Positions 8,822 to 18,515 of a stretch of DNA of 64,000 nt are shown one piece after another; the first letter of the stretch is position 1, and every line of letters begins with the position of its first letter. Position numbers and translations under genes: made by a program. Where the stretch lies: contig NZ_PYWK01000005.1 of NCBI RefSeq assembly GCF_003049645.1, positions 62,001-126,000 of the forward strand, in the 5' to 3' direction. The notes under the pieces are model-generated. The model had not been told where the DNA came from, did not search any database, and saw only the letters and a program-made list of their open reading frames with translations. The stretch is from Metasolibacillus fluoroglycofenilyticus. GTDB taxonomy: Bacteria > Bacillota > Bacilli > Bacillales_A > Planococcaceae.

Positions 8822-8960
8822 CTTCTTTCAACAATATTTACTGCGACGAGTAATCGCAGGAGCCGATGTTTACTACGACAACAATAGTGACAATACCGCA
8901 GAAACAAAATTATTTTTATAGTGAAAGGGAAATTTTCGTTTCTTCGCTTTCATTTAGAGA

Positions 8961-8990
8961 GGGGCTGTCCAAAAAGGCAGCCCCATCTTT
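8961..8990 (+). terminator. Intrinsic terminator downstream of yunC
   Basis: A 7-bp GC-rich perfect stem is followed by ATCTTTT. It sits about 140 bases after the yunC stop. Confidence 0.6.
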
Positions 8991-9112
8991 TCAATTATCA
9001 TTTATTCACTTTCATTCGAAGGGAAATCTGCTAAATCGAGTGATTCTCCTATTTTCAAAGAATCCACTTGCTATTTTATCCGAGTGAATTCTTTCAAGAA
9101 ACACTACCAACA

Positions 9113-9151
9113 GCGTGCAAAAAGCAGGCAACTGCACGGTTTTTTGCACGC
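9113..9151 (-). terminator. Hairpin after RNase J gene
   Basis: An 11-bp perfect stem (GCGTGCAAAAA) lies 7 bases beyond the RNase J stop. The same GCGTGCAAAA stem type ends the Asp racemase gene at 27731-27769. Confidence 0.6.
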
Positions 9152-9157
9152 CCTTTT

Positions 9158-10822
9158 TCAAACGGCAATAATAATTGGCAAAATCATTGGTTTTTTACGT
9201 GTTACAGTGAAAAGGTATTGACCAACTGATTTTTTGATGGCGTGCTGCATACCTCTAATATTTATATCTTTAAATGGCTGAATAGATGCGAGGACGAGGT
9301 CGTTTATTTCCAACAGTAGGCCCTCTGCATTTTTTGCATAAACAAAGCCTCGTGAAATCGTGTCAGGGGCAGCTAGTGGTTGTCCGTTTTCTTGATCAAG
9401 AGTTAAGACGATAACGAGCATGCCATCTTCAGCTAGCTGCTGACGATCGCGCAGGACGATATTTTCAACCTCTCCAGTGCCTACTCCATCCACATATGTT
9501 TCTCCAGCGTGAACAAGGCGTGTTTGCTGCGCAGTGGATTGTATAAAATCGACAACCTCTCCGTTTTTCAAAATGAAAATATTTTCAGCCTCTACACCAA
9601 CTGATTGCGCTAACTGTCGGTGTTTGTAAAGCATGCGATATTCCCCGTGTATCGGAATCAAATATTTAGGCTTCATAAGTGTCAGCATGAGCTTTAAATC
9701 TTCTTGATAGCCGTGTCCAGAAACGTGCATGCCTGTTGTGCTAGCTGAACCGTAAATAACATTTGCACCGAGATAAAATAAATCGTCGATAATTTTAGAA
9801 ACATTTTTTTCATTTCCCGGTATAGGTGAAGTTGCAAAAATAACTGTATCGTTTTGGTGCACTTGCAAGTCGCGCTGTCGCCCATTAGCTAAACGGGCAA
9901 GTGCAGCAAGTGGCTCGCCCTGACTCCCAGTACATAAAACGACAATTTGCTCTGGAGCAAGGTGCTGGGCCTCGCGTACATCGACTAATAAGCGATGTGG
10001 AATGCGTAAATAACCTCGCTCAATGGCGACAGATACGACATTTACCATACTGCGCCCTAGTAAGACAAGCCTGCGATTTGTGTCAATCGTTGCTTCAACG
10101 ATTTGCTGTATCCGATTGACGTTGGAGGCAAAGGTCGTCACGAAAATTTTATTTGTCGCCTTCGTGAAAGCATCTTTTAGATTTTCACCTACAAGCTGCT
10201 CGGATGGTGTCATACCAGGGCGCTCTGCATTGGTGCTTTCAGAAATAAGCGCCAGTACTCCTCGTTCTCCAATAGCCGCCATTTTATGAATATCAGACGC
10301 TTTATCGTTGACGGGCGTGAAATCAAATTTAAAATCTCCCGTATGCACAATATTTCCTTGTGCTGTCTGAAAAACAATGCCTAAGCAATCGGGTATACTA
10401 TGGTTTATGTTAAAAAAGCTAATTGTTGCTGATGAAAATTGCAGGCTTGCATTTTCATCAATTTCGATTAACTGTGTGTCCCGTAAAAGCTTATGCTCCT
10501 TCAATTTCAATTCAATTAAGCCAAGTGTAAAACGACTCGCATAAATAGGCACATTCAATCTTTGTAAAACATATGGAATTCCACCAATATGATCCTCGTG
10601 CCCATGTGTTACAATCAGTGCACGAATACGGGCATGCTGCTGCTGTAAATAAGTGATATCTGGAACGATTAAATCCACGCCTAACAAATTATTATTCGCA
10701 AATTTAGCGCCGCAATCAATAATAAAAATATCTTCCTCACATTCAATTACATACATGTTTTTGCCAATTTCATTCATACCGCCTAAAGCATAAATTGCTA
10801 GTGTATTTTCAGTCATAGTCAA
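9158..10822 (-). CDS. Ribonuclease J family (beta-CASP metallo-beta-lactamase)
   Basis: At 554 residues it has the RNase J length. The metal-binding 'HGHEDH' is at residues 73-78, 'GDFKFD' and 'SESTNAE' follow, the beta-CASP region contains 'GSQGEP', and 'IPIHGEYRM' supplies the late His. A C-terminal RNase J domain ends at 'ILPIIIAV'. RNase J enzymes are 5'-exo/endoribonucleases for mRNA decay and rRNA maturation. The start is TTG 10822, with GGAGGA 7 bases upstream. It is monocistronic and is not next to rpoY-like or other usual rnjA/rnjB neighbours, so whether it is J1, J2 or an extra paralogue is open. Confidence 0.9.
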   Translation of the reverse strand: MTMTENTLAIYALGGMNEIGKNMYVIECEEDIFIIDCGAKFANNNLLGVDLIVPDITYLQQQHARIRALIVTHGHEDHIGGIPYVLQRLNVPIYASRFTLGLIELKLKEHKLLRDTQLIEIDENASLQFSSATISFFNINHSIPDCLGIVFQTAQGNIVHTGDFKFDFTPVNDKASDIHKMAAIGERGVLALISESTNAERPGMTPSEQLVGENLKDAFTKATNKIFVTTFASNVNRIQQIVEATIDTNRRLVLLGRSMVNVVSVAIERGYLRIPHRLLVDVREAQHLAPEQIVVLCTGSQGEPLAALARLANGRQRDLQVHQNDTVIFATSPIPGNEKNVSKIIDDLFYLGANVIYGSASTTGMHVSGHGYQEDLKLMLTLMKPKYLIPIHGEYRMLYKHRQLAQSVGVEAENIFILKNGEVVDFIQSTAQQTRLVHAGETYVDGVGTGEVENIVLRDRQQLAEDGMLVIVLTLDQENGQPLAAPDTISRGFVYAKNAEGLLLEINDLVLASIQPFKDINIRGMQHAIKKSVGQYLFTVTRKKPMILPIIIAV

Positions 10823-10969
10823 TATACATTCCTCCTCTTCTTAAATATGGCTACGAAAGAGAGGAAATATACAGGAAAGTTGCGTTTGGCAGTGAAGCAT
10901 TTCACATGCAAAGAAATAAAAATTTGATAAGATAGAGTAGGCGAATAATTTTGAAATGGTGATTTATAT

Positions 10970-11842
10970 ATGAAAACATTTAAAAAAGTGTATATCGAAA
11001 TAACAAGCGTTTGCAATTTAGCCTGTAGCTTTTGCCCACCAACTGCAAGAGCAAAAGGCTTAATTAAATTAGAGCAATTTAATAAAATATTAGATGAAAT
11101 TAGGCCACATACAAAATATATCTATTTACATGTCAAGGGAGAGCCATTACTTCACCCACGCATTGATCAGTTGCTTGATGCCGCACATGAAAAAGGCTTT
11201 AAAGTTAACATTACAACGAATGGCACACTCATAAAAAAAAATTTCCACAAGCTATTAGGGAAGCCTGCTTTGCGCCAAATTAATTTTTCCCTCCACAGTT
11301 TTGACGGTCATGAAGGTTCTGAAAATCGAGAAAAATATTTAGGTGATATTTTACATTTTGTACGTGAGGTTCAACAGCATAATGTCATCATCTCCTATCG
11401 ATTATGGAATTTACAGAAAAATGAGGTTCCCGATATTGTGGCAAGAAGAAACCGAGAAACGTTAGAAATGCTTGAACGCGAATATCATTTAGACTATTTG
11501 ATTGAGGAGCGTGTGGAGCCGGGGAAGGGTATAAAAATTGCACGCAATATTTATTTAAACCAAGACCATGAATTTAGGTGGCCAAGCCTTCTAGCACCAG
11601 AGGATGACGGTAAAGGCTTTTGCCATGCACTTCGTAGCCATGCTGCTATTTTAGTAGATGGGACAGTAGTTCCTTGTTGTCTAGACGGAGAGGGCGTTAT
11701 TGATTTAGGAAATATCCATGAAACATCGTTTAGCGATATTGTCGATAGTGAGCGGGCGAATCGCATCGTAGAGGGTTTTTCTCGCCGTGAGGCAGTAGAG
11801 GAATTATGTAAAAAATGCGGTTATCGTCAAAAATTCGGTTGA
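10970..11842 (+). CDS. Radical SAM/SPASM-type protein of unknown substrate
   Basis: The 290-residue enzyme has the radical SAM cluster CxxxCxxC at C15, C19 and C22 ('CNLACSFC'), then 'KGEPLLHP' and 'NITTNGTLI' as in SAM-binding strands. A C-terminal half with 'VPCCLDGEG' and 'ELCKKCGYR' gives the extra cysteines of a SPASM/twitch domain. SPASM enzymes often modify peptides, but no precursor peptide was found within 1 kb. It is divergent from RNase J. 'ATGGTGAT' before the ATG serves as a weak ribosome site. It may be co-transcribed with the chemoreceptor 70 bases downstream. Confidence 0.85.
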   Translation: MKTFKKVYIEITSVCNLACSFCPPTARAKGLIKLEQFNKILDEIRPHTKYIYLHVKGEPLLHPRIDQLLDAAHEKGFKVNITTNGTLIKKNFHKLLGKPALRQINFSLHSFDGHEGSENREKYLGDILHFVREVQQHNVIISYRLWNLQKNEVPDIVARRNRETLEMLEREYHLDYLIEERVEPGKGIKIARNIYLNQDHEFRWPSLLAPEDDGKGFCHALRSHAAILVDGTVVPCCLDGEGVIDLGNIHETSFSDIVDSERANRIVEGFSRREAVEELCKKCGYRQKFG

Positions 11843-11912
11843 TTGTCCATTAGCAAATTGTTTAGGTTTCGTCTAGAGGAAAAATATCTGGCAGAAGGGA
11901 AATGAATAAGCT

Positions 11913-13664
11913 ATGTTTGGTAGAAAAAAAGGCATTGAACAGTACGATTACTTTCACCAGCAGCAATATTCAGATATTAAAACAAACGAACGTTTTCAGG
12001 AAAAGCTAGATTTTCTAGCTGTTTCTCAAATTCGACGAGAATCCGTAAAAAGGATAGCTGATATTTATCATCAGCATCACCAGTATATATTAGATAATTT
12101 TTATAGTCGTTTGTTGGATATTGAAGAGTTCAATCAAATTATCCATCAGCATACTTCTATAGAGCGTTTAAAGAAAGTTTTTGACCAACATTTTAAAAGC
12201 TTGTTTGAAGATGAACTAAATATTGATTATGTTTTTAAACGTAGGCAAATTGCTTATACACATGCACGGATAGGCGTATTGCCAAACTGGATGATTTCAG
12301 CCTACACATTAATTAATCAATTAATCATTCCGCTTATTGTGAAAGAATATCGGAAAAATCCTGTGCAAATGCTAGATATTATTTTAGCCTACGATAGTTT
12401 AGTAACAATTGACCAACAAATTATTGTCGAAACATATATTGAAATACAGGGTAGCTCGGTAGTAAATGGTTTAGGAGAAATTATTCAATACAACACAGAG
12501 CTTGAGCAAATTAAGGAGTTAGTAGATTTTCAAGGCACGCAACAGCAGGACATTATTTCGACAAGTGACTTAATGGGCGAGCTAGACGCAAGTATTGAGG
12601 AAGTATCCGCCTCTATTGAGGAAATATCACAAAGCACCCAGCACTCGCTAGGCAAATTAGGTGAGGATATAACTGCGTTAGAGGACATTACTGCTATGCT
12701 GCAACAAACGGACCGAGGACAACAGCAGGTGCAGCAAGATGTTGGGCAGTTAATGGAGCGTGTGACACGGGTTACACAATTAATCACATTAATTAAAGGC
12801 ATTGCTGACCAAACAAATTTACTAGCATTAAATGCGTCAATTGAGGCAGCACGTGCAGGAGAGGCGGGCAAAGGCTTTGCTGTAGTAGCGGATGAAATCA
12901 GAAAGCTAGCGGACGATACTAAACAATCTGTAGAAGCAATTAACACTGATATTCAAGAGCTTTTACATATTACGAATAATATTGAACTACTTACAAAGCA
13001 ATCTGCACAGGATTTACATGAAGGTGTATCCGATGTGCTTCGTATTTCACAAACCTTGTCAGCATTAAATCAAAGCTTACAGGAGCAGGGAGCTCATTTT
13101 ACTGAGATTGCGACGGCTACGCAGCATCAAGCAACAGTCGCTTCAGATATTTCGACGCGCAATCATAATCTTCGAGACAGCACAGTTCACAGCAAGGACA
13201 TTACTTTTGATACGGGTGCAGCGATTTATAAGCTTAGTAAAATGATTGAGGAATATCGTTCGACGACAATTGCGAAAAACTTTATTCTCAGCCAAGAGGA
13301 TATTATCGCACTCAATATTACCGACCATCTTTTATGGCGCTGGCGCATTTATAATTTAATGCTTGGCTTCGAGCAAATGACTGAAAGCGATATTGAATCA
13401 CCAAAAGAATCACGATTAGGTATATGGTATTACGGTATTGGCAAGGAATTATTAGCAAATGAACGAGCATATAAAGAGTTAGAGCAACCCCATATTGAAG
13501 TACATGATATTGCCAAAAAAGCAATCAGAGCCTATCATCAGGGCGACAGAAAATTAGCAGAAAATTATTTAGACAAGCTAACAGTAGTATCCAATATTGT
13601 AATTGAGAAATTACAGGAACTACAGGTTATATTCATTAATGAAAAGAAAAAATATATAAAGTAA
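11913..13664 (+). CDS. hemAT: HemAT-like globin-coupled chemoreceptor with C-terminal CZB domain
   Basis: The 583-residue protein has no membrane segment. Residues ~10-180 are a protoglobin sensor with the proximal haem His at H117 in '[12 protein letters not shown]'. Residues ~200-450 form an MCP signalling coiled coil with the CheA/CheW tip '[20 protein letters not shown]' (~302-321). Residues ~465-575 look like a CZB (chemoreceptor zinc-binding) domain: '[14 protein letters not shown]' (H472), '[10 protein letters not shown]', H527 and H531. The Cys usually just before 'LG.W' is Ser500 here. Bacillus HemAT (about 430 residues) lacks CZB. It should signal O2 to the flagellar motor; a zinc or HOCl role is weakened by the missing Cys. 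Confidence 0.88.
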   Translation: MFGRKKGIEQYDYFHQQQYSDIKTNERFQEKLDFLAVSQIRRESVKRIADIYHQHHQYILDNFYSRLLDIEEFNQIIHQHTSIERLKKVFDQHFKSLFEDELNIDYVFKRRQIAYTHARIGVLPNWMISAYTLINQLIIPLIVKEYRKNPVQMLDIILAYDSLVTIDQQIIVETYIEIQGSSVVNGLGEIIQYNTELEQIKELVDFQGTQQQDIISTSDLMGELDASIEEVSASIEEISQSTQHSLGKLGEDITALEDITAMLQQTDRGQQQVQQDVGQLMERVTRVTQLITLIKGIADQTNLLALNASIEAARAGEAGKGFAVVADEIRKLADDTKQSVEAINTDIQELLHITNNIELLTKQSAQDLHEGVSDVLRISQTLSALNQSLQEQGAHFTEIATATQHQATVASDISTRNHNLRDSTVHSKDITFDTGAAIYKLSKMIEEYRSTTIAKNFILSQEDIIALNITDHLLWRWRIYNLMLGFEQMTESDIESPKESRLGIWYYGIGKELLANERAYKELEQPHIEVHDIAKKAIRAYHQGDRKLAENYLDKLTVVSNIVIEKLQELQVIFINEKKKYIK

Positions 13665-13686
13665 ATCACCGAATACCCGGTTAATA

Positions 13687-13790
13687 GGGAAAAAAACGAA
13701 GCGGGCTGTCTCAAAGTGGAGCTTTTTCTCGACACAGTTAGAAATTGGCTTTCTCCTTATTTTCTTTTAAAATTAAAAGAAAGCTGCGAA
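13687..13790 (+). repeat. Possible IS-end fragment (GGGCTGTCT family)
   Basis: 'GGGCTGTCTCAAAGTGGAGC' and the following 70 bases match the block at 48066-48150 ('GGGCTGTCTTAAAAATCGAG...GCTTTATGCTTATTTT') at most positions. No transposase is attached to either copy. Confidence 0.5.
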
Positions 13791-13834
13791 GTTCTATTTT
13801 ATCTATATAATTCTTTGATGAAACATCAGCAAAA

Positions 13835-14039
13835 GGAGTTGTCCGAAAAGCCCGTTTTTTTGACACCGCATTGAAATAAATGTTTTCATCCCTTCCCTTT
13901 TACTGAGGGATAACGCAGCTAAACCAATGCCCATCCCATTTTTAAAAGAGGCGTTTTCTGTTTATATGGATCAACATTTTGTGAAACATCATCGCTACTG
14001 TCCAAAATGCCGGCTATGCATAGCTTTTTGGACAGCCCC
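13835..14039 (+). repeat. ~205-bp inverted-terminal-repeat element, copy A
   Basis: It begins GGAGTTGTCCGAAAAG and ends CTTTTTGGACAGCCCC, imperfect terminal inverted repeats (13 of 16). The right end folds as CTGTCCAAAA...TTTTGGACAG. It is one of five copies here, with no transposase. Confidence 0.85.
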
Positions 14040-14065
14040 AACTGCTTCTTCCACTTTCTAATCAA

Positions 14066-14641
14066 TTACGTTACCCGCATAAATGTAACAGTCATTGCCT
14101 CGCTATCATACAAGCACCAATCCAGTGTTTCAACAACAGCTCCCACATTAATTACATAATGCCTGTCCCCGACAAAGAGGGGTTGATGATAGGGAACTGC
14201 TGTGCGTGTACCATCAATATAAATAGCTGCTCGATGGCTATGACCAAAAAAGACTAATGGGGTATTAAATTGTGGGAAGGTCGGCTCAAATTGCTCATTC
14301 CACTCAAATTGATGCCCATGAATAAGCATAGCATTCTCTATATAAAGCTTTTCCTCATATTGTAAAAAATACTGTGAGCCTGTTACAAGAGCGATACGCT
14401 CTTCTTGATTGCCAATAACAGAAGGAAAGGTTAGTAACCTCTCAAACTCCTTTTTAATAATTGCCGCTTCCTTTAAAGGAATATTGCGAGCTGTTAATGC
14501 CTTGCGCTTGCCTATTATGCACTCATATAAATCGCCTAGAGCGAGCAACGCAGCATCTGGCGCAACCTCCTGTATATGCTGTAAGACAAGCTCTGTATGC
14601 TTTTTATGTGAATGTAAATCTCCAAAAATTGCATATTGCAA
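14066..14641 (-). CDS. Calcineurin-like metallophosphoesterase
   Basis: The 191-residue protein carries the whole metallophosphoesterase motif series: 'GDLHSH' (residues ~7-12), 'ALGDLYE', 'GNQEE' (in place of GNHE), 'IHGHQFE' and 'FFGHSH'. It resembles the YfcE/MJ0936-type phosphodiesterases, with substrate unknown. I start at TTG 14641 because GAGGTGAT lies just upstream; that ribosome site falls inside any longer frame from ATG 14662. The GNH to GNQ change replaces a residue that usually helps catalysis. It is isolated between two repeat elements. Confidence 0.8.
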   Translation of the reverse strand: MQYAIFGDLHSHKKHTELVLQHIQEVAPDAALLALGDLYECIIGKRKALTARNIPLKEAAIIKKEFERLLTFPSVIGNQEERIALVTGSQYFLQYEEKLYIENAMLIHGHQFEWNEQFEPTFPQFNTPLVFFGHSHRAAIYIDGTRTAVPYHQPLFVGDRHYVINVGAVVETLDWCLYDSEAMTVTFMRVT

Positions 14642-14662
14642 TGAAATCACCTCATTCTTCAT

Positions 14663-15038
14663 CTTAGTTTTTTAAGCCCTTAACGGCAAGGGGGAATATC
14701 CCTTGAGATATAGGGCGCTAAAGAAGCATTCGAAATATTAAACAAACCTCAAAGGGGGCTTCCTAAATGCTGTGTATAGCTAACATTTTGGATGCTGCCG
14801 ATGGTGCTTTAGCAAAAGGGCTGCTAGAGGGCTTTCTCTGAAAATGAGTAAAACAAAGGATTGAGCAGTGTTTCCTGTAAGTGAAAGAGAAGAAGCGAAA
14901 ATCCCACTTTCAATGCGAATCCTTCTTGGGCAGCTTCGTGTATATCGTGAGGAGAAATTAAAAATGATTGTATTTTGAATGAAAGAAAGTTTGGATTATG
15001 GAGGAACTAAAATTTTTCTATAAAAAGTATCGGGTTAG
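14663..15038. other. Gap with a possible gene remnant
   Basis: 14867-14978 reads 'VFPVSEREEAKIPLSMRILL' and on to a stop, with coding-like composition but no start or ribosome site in frame, so it may be a decayed gene fragment. Nothing else is recognised. Confidence 0.4.
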
Positions 15039-15246
15039 GGAGTTGTCCGAAAAGTCCATTTTGTTTTGACACCTTATTGAAATAAATGTTTTCATCGCTT
15101 CCCTTTTACTGGAGGATAACGTTGCTAAAACCCATGTTCATCCTATTTTTAAAAGAGGCGTTCTCTGCTTATATGAATCAACATTTTGCGAAACATCATC
15201 GCTACTGTCCAAAATGCAGGCTATGCACGGCTTTTTGGACAGTCCC
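15039..15246 (+). repeat. ~205-bp inverted-terminal-repeat element, copy B
   Basis: It is the same element as 13835-14039 in the same orientation, ending next to the HK1 stop. It contains an open frame ('FLKEAFSAYMNQHFAKHH' then a CPKC motif) shared with other copies. Confidence 0.85.
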
Positions 15247-15270
15247 TTGCCCGACACTTTATTTTAGCAT

Positions 15271-18200
15271 TTATTTAATTAAAGAGGTGTGGGAGTTGGG
15301 GATGATAAATGTAACTGTTGTTCCAACTCCAACCATACTTTCTATAACTAGCTCTGTGCCGAAAATTTGTTTTATGCGCTGTTCGGTATTAATGAGACCA
15401 ACACCGCCTTGCTTGCGAGGACCAGATGTATTAAAGCCAGCTCCGTTGTCAATAATCTTTACTTTATATTCTTCGACAGATTCCGTAATACGAATCGTAA
15501 TCGTACCGCCTTCCCGCTGTGGTGAAATGCCGTGACGGATTGCGTTTTCTACTAATGTTTGAATAGAGAGGGGTGGCACATTTAATATTAAGCCCTTAGG
15601 TATATCCCATATAATTTGAATCCTATCCCCAAAGCGAATTTGTTCAATTTCTAAATAAGAGCGTACAAGCTTTAACTCATACTCAATTGGGACAACTAAA
15701 TCTACATTTTGAAAGTCGAAGCTCATTTGTAAATAATTACCGAAGGCAAGTAATAGCTTCTCCATCTTGTTATTATCCACACCGTGCAAGGAAATAATTG
15801 CATTTAATGTGTTGAAGAAGAAGTGAGGCTGAATTTGTGCTTGCAGCCATGCAGCCTCAAAGCGCAATCGCTCCTCACTTGACTGCTTTACTTGAATAAG
15901 TGCATCGACACGTGATTTGAGCTCAATATATTCAATTGGCTTTTTCACATAGTCATTTGCACCATTTAAGAAAGCAAGTCGAATATCTTCACTTTGTTGA
16001 CGCGCTGTTAAGAATAAAATAGGTAGTTCTGAAATTGAAAATTGCTCGCGAATTTGTTTCGCTAATTCATAGCCTGACATATGTGGCAACATAATATCTG
16101 AAATCACTAAATCATAGCTATGTTCACAAATTTTTTCAAGGGCTTCTGTGCCATTTAAGGCTGTATCAATTTTATAGGAAGCTGTTGATAACACTTTCAA
16201 TAGTACTTGTAAGCTTAAAGGATCTGCATCCACAATTAAAATATTTGCCAAGCTAACTGGGGGAGTAGCTTTATCCTCTGTGGAAGCCAGTTCCTGCTCC
16301 ACAACGGTTAAATCATCCTGTAAAAAAATATACTTCGATAATGTACTGCTAGTAGTAGCCTCAACCTGATTTACTGTTAAGCCCTTTGCAATTGGTAAAG
16401 AAAATGTAAAGCAAGAACCTTCATTAATTACAGAAGTCACAGTAAGGGAGCCATCATGTAAGTCTATAATTTCTTTGCAAATGCTTAATCCGAGCCCCAA
16501 TCCTATATGGCGAGAGGATTTAACATTTGCGTCAGCTTGCTCATACGGTTCAAATATAAGTGCTTGCTTGCTCTTTTCAATTCCAATCCCTGTGTCTGTA
16601 ATAGAAATAAATAGCTGATTGCCTATCGCTTTGGCATGAATTGTTATAGTGCCTTGTTCGGTAAATTTAATGGCATTATGAATTAAGTTAATAAACACTT
16701 GAATAAGTCGATTTTCATCAGCCAGCACTGGTGGTAAATCTGGCGGTAAGTCAATAATGAGTTTTATTGGATTTCCTTTAATTGTAAGCTGAAACATATC
16801 GCAAACGCTTGCCGCAATATGTTGTATGTTAATTGGCTTAATTTGCAAATTAAGCGTTCGTTCTTTTAGATGAATTAAATCTAGTAAACCGTCCAGCATA
16901 AACGACATATGATGACCGATTGTCACTAAAAGTCTTAAATCATGCTGCTCTTTTTTTGCTAATAGCGATTGCGCAATACTTAGCATATGCTGGAGCGGTG
17001 TACGCAGTTCATGAGATGTATTAGCGAGAAAATCATCCTTGCGATACATTTCTTGTTGAAGCTTAATGGAAAGCTGCTTTGATTGAACAGATATATGAAA
17101 ATAACGCATAAACCAAAAACCAGATAAGGCTGTAATCGCAATGAGCAAATCAAAAGGATAATGACTATAGGGTGTTGTTAATGATCGATTAATAATAATA
17201 AATAATGAGTTATTAATAATCGCTGTAGCTGTTAAAAGCAGTATGATTGTGCCTCTCTGTCTAGATATCGCTACTTTATAAATAATCATTGCTAGAATGA
17301 TAGGTGAAATGAAAAATAATAAATAGAAAATTATTTCTGTATAGAAAATATAGTCAATAGGTGCAACCGCTATAAATAATAAGTAAATAAAGCAAAAGGC
17401 GATAACCGTATTCAGTAGTTTTGTATTCACAAAGTTTTTTATTAACTCATTTAAAAATAAAATAAACCAAAGCATCGTCATAATATATGAAAAGAAAAAC
17501 AGTTTCGTCGACGAAATCCAATCGAGCGGTACATACCATAAAAGTAACTTATTGCTAGATACAACAATCGTAACAAATGTTGATAGAACGAGTAATGAAA
17601 AATAGAGCAACACAGTTTCTCGTATACCAATAATAAATAGTAAAATCGTATAAAGTAGATAAAACAGAAAAATAGCACAAACAATAATTTGTGTAACAGC
17701 AGAATACCACTTTAAATTTTCGATAGAATGCAAATCACCAAAAACAAGTGATTTTGTTAAACCGCCAGATGTATGCTCATTTGTGTGAAAGCCGGCAATA
17801 ATAATTTCATTATCTCCAGGTTGTAGTGAAAAATAATAAGTAACAGGTCTAGTATCCGTGCCAGTTTTTCTTAAATTAACCAAGTTACCGTATCCACCAA
17901 CTTGTGTATTATTAACAGAAAGTGTATAGGAGGATAGGCTAGCAGGTATTGTCAGACCGTAAAGTGTGTCTGAATCTGGTGCATTGGTAATTTTTAAATA
18001 GTATGAGCCATGAGGTGTCGTAGCAGGTTTGCGTTTTATGTACGTGTCCCATGTTTCGGGTAAATGTGAGTATAGAGGAGTGGAATTTTTATTTTTTGTC
18101 GTAACAAGTATAGTGTTGGGGAAAAACTCCCACTCTCCATCAAGATACACTTTGAAGCTTTTGCTGTTATTAATTTGTTCAAAATCCATAACCCCTTGTT

Positions 18201-18330
18201 GAATTTCGACTTCGTCTGCGAATGAAAAATAGTTGACCCAACTTAAGCGCATAAAAAAAAGCAGTAAAAAAAATAGCAAAGCGATAGCAATAATTTTCAG
18301 CTTGTAATAATAATCCTGTTTTTTTATCAT
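15271..18330 (-). CDS. HK1: 7TMR-DISM hybrid sensor kinase with two kinase cores
   Basis: Domains in the 1019-residue protein: N-terminal membrane anchor (~8-28), extracellular beta-rich region ('LDGEWEFFPN', then a galactose-binding-like 7TMR-DISM part to ~200), seven membrane segments (~205-405), HisKA with H440 in 'TSHELRTPLQ', HATPase with 'HNAIKF', 'DTGIGI' and 'GLGLGLS', a receiver with D745 in 'ISDIMLP', then a LytS-type module with H836 in 'QIQPHFFFNTLN' and a second HATPase ('NAIRHG', 'DNGAGF', 'GVGLINT'). The start is ATG 18330 with GGAG 10 bases upstream. It is divergent from RR1. The LytS-type core probably phosphorylates RR1, whose receiver is LytT-like. The ligand is unknown. 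Confidence 0.92.
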   Translation of the reverse strand: MIKKQDYYYKLKIIAIALLFFLLLFFMRLSWVNYFSFADEVEIQQGVMDFEQINNSKSFKVYLDGEWEFFPNTILVTTKNKNSTPLYSHLPETWDTYIKRKPATTPHGSYYLKITNAPDSDTLYGLTIPASLSSYTLSVNNTQVGGYGNLVNLRKTGTDTRPVTYYFSLQPGDNEIIIAGFHTNEHTSGGLTKSLVFGDLHSIENLKWYSAVTQIIVCAIFLFYLLYTILLFIIGIRETVLLYFSLLVLSTFVTIVVSSNKLLLWYVPLDWISSTKLFFFSYIMTMLWFILFLNELIKNFVNTKLLNTVIAFCFIYLLFIAVAPIDYIFYTEIIFYLLFFISPIILAMIIYKVAISRQRGTIILLLTATAIINNSLFIIINRSLTTPYSHYPFDLLIAITALSGFWFMRYFHISVQSKQLSIKLQQEMYRKDDFLANTSHELRTPLQHMLSIAQSLLAKKEQHDLRLLVTIGHHMSFMLDGLLDLIHLKERTLNLQIKPINIQHIAASVCDMFQLTIKGNPIKLIIDLPPDLPPVLADENRLIQVFINLIHNAIKFTEQGTITIHAKAIGNQLFISITDTGIGIEKSKQALIFEPYEQADANVKSSRHIGLGLGLSICKEIIDLHDGSLTVTSVINEGSCFTFSLPIAKGLTVNQVEATTSSTLSKYIFLQDDLTVVEQELASTEDKATPPVSLANILIVDADPLSLQVLLKVLSTASYKIDTALNGTEALEKICEHSYDLVISDIMLPHMSGYELAKQIREQFSISELPILFLTARQQSEDIRLAFLNGANDYVKKPIEYIELKSRVDALIQVKQSSEERLRFEAAWLQAQIQPHFFFNTLNAIISLHGVDNNKMEKLLLAFGNYLQMSFDFQNVDLVVPIEYELKLVRSYLEIEQIRFGDRIQIIWDIPKGLILNVPPLSIQTLVENAIRHGISPQREGGTITIRITESVEEYKVKIIDNGAGFNTSGPRKQGGVGLINTEQRIKQIFGTELVIESMVGVGTTVTFIIPNSHTSLIK

Positions 18331-18399
18331 AATTAATAGAACTCCATATTTTCTTTTAATTTCCAATTAAATGTTGACGAATTAGTACGATATAAAAAT

Positions 18400-18428
18400 A
18401 TGTTACACTAAATAGAGAGCTTAACCAA
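18400..18428 (-). promoter_or_regulatory. Promoter for HK1, conserved with HK2
   Basis: Read on the minus strand: TTGGTT, 17 bases, TAACAT. The equivalent site before HK2 (23369-23397) is TTGGTA-17-TAACAT. Flanking bases 18399-18440 also align with 23368-23410, so the divergent control region was duplicated with the genes. Confidence 0.65.
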
Positions 18429-18515
18429 TAGTTAATATTGTAATAAGTTAGTAGAAATATAAAGAGGTGTCAATTTATTTAACATATTAGGTGAAAAAAG
18501 GAAGGAGTACGCTTG

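Larger units (their letters stand above)
8822..9157. other. Gap with two hairpins and a repeat fragment
   Basis: 8842-8865 is a fragment of the 'gcgacgagtaaccgcaggag' family. GGGGCTG (8961-8967) pairs with CAGCCCC (8978-8984), followed by ATCTTTT, a probable terminator for yunC. GCGTGCAAAAA (9113-9123) pairs with TTTTTGCACGC (9141-9151) just past the RNase J stop. No gene is seen. Confidence 0.65.

Noticed and set aside
12530..12946. 138-codon minus-strand frame
   Set aside because: Antisense shadow of the chemoreceptor signalling domain.
14867..14978. Coding-like fragment between the phosphoesterase and repeat copy B
   Set aside because: Lacks start and ribosome site and is only about 37 codons; kept only as a possible remnant in the gap note.
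15086..15535. 149-codon + strand frame opposite the end of HK1
   Set aside because: Half is the repeat element and half is antisense to the HK1 C-terminus; no ribosome site.
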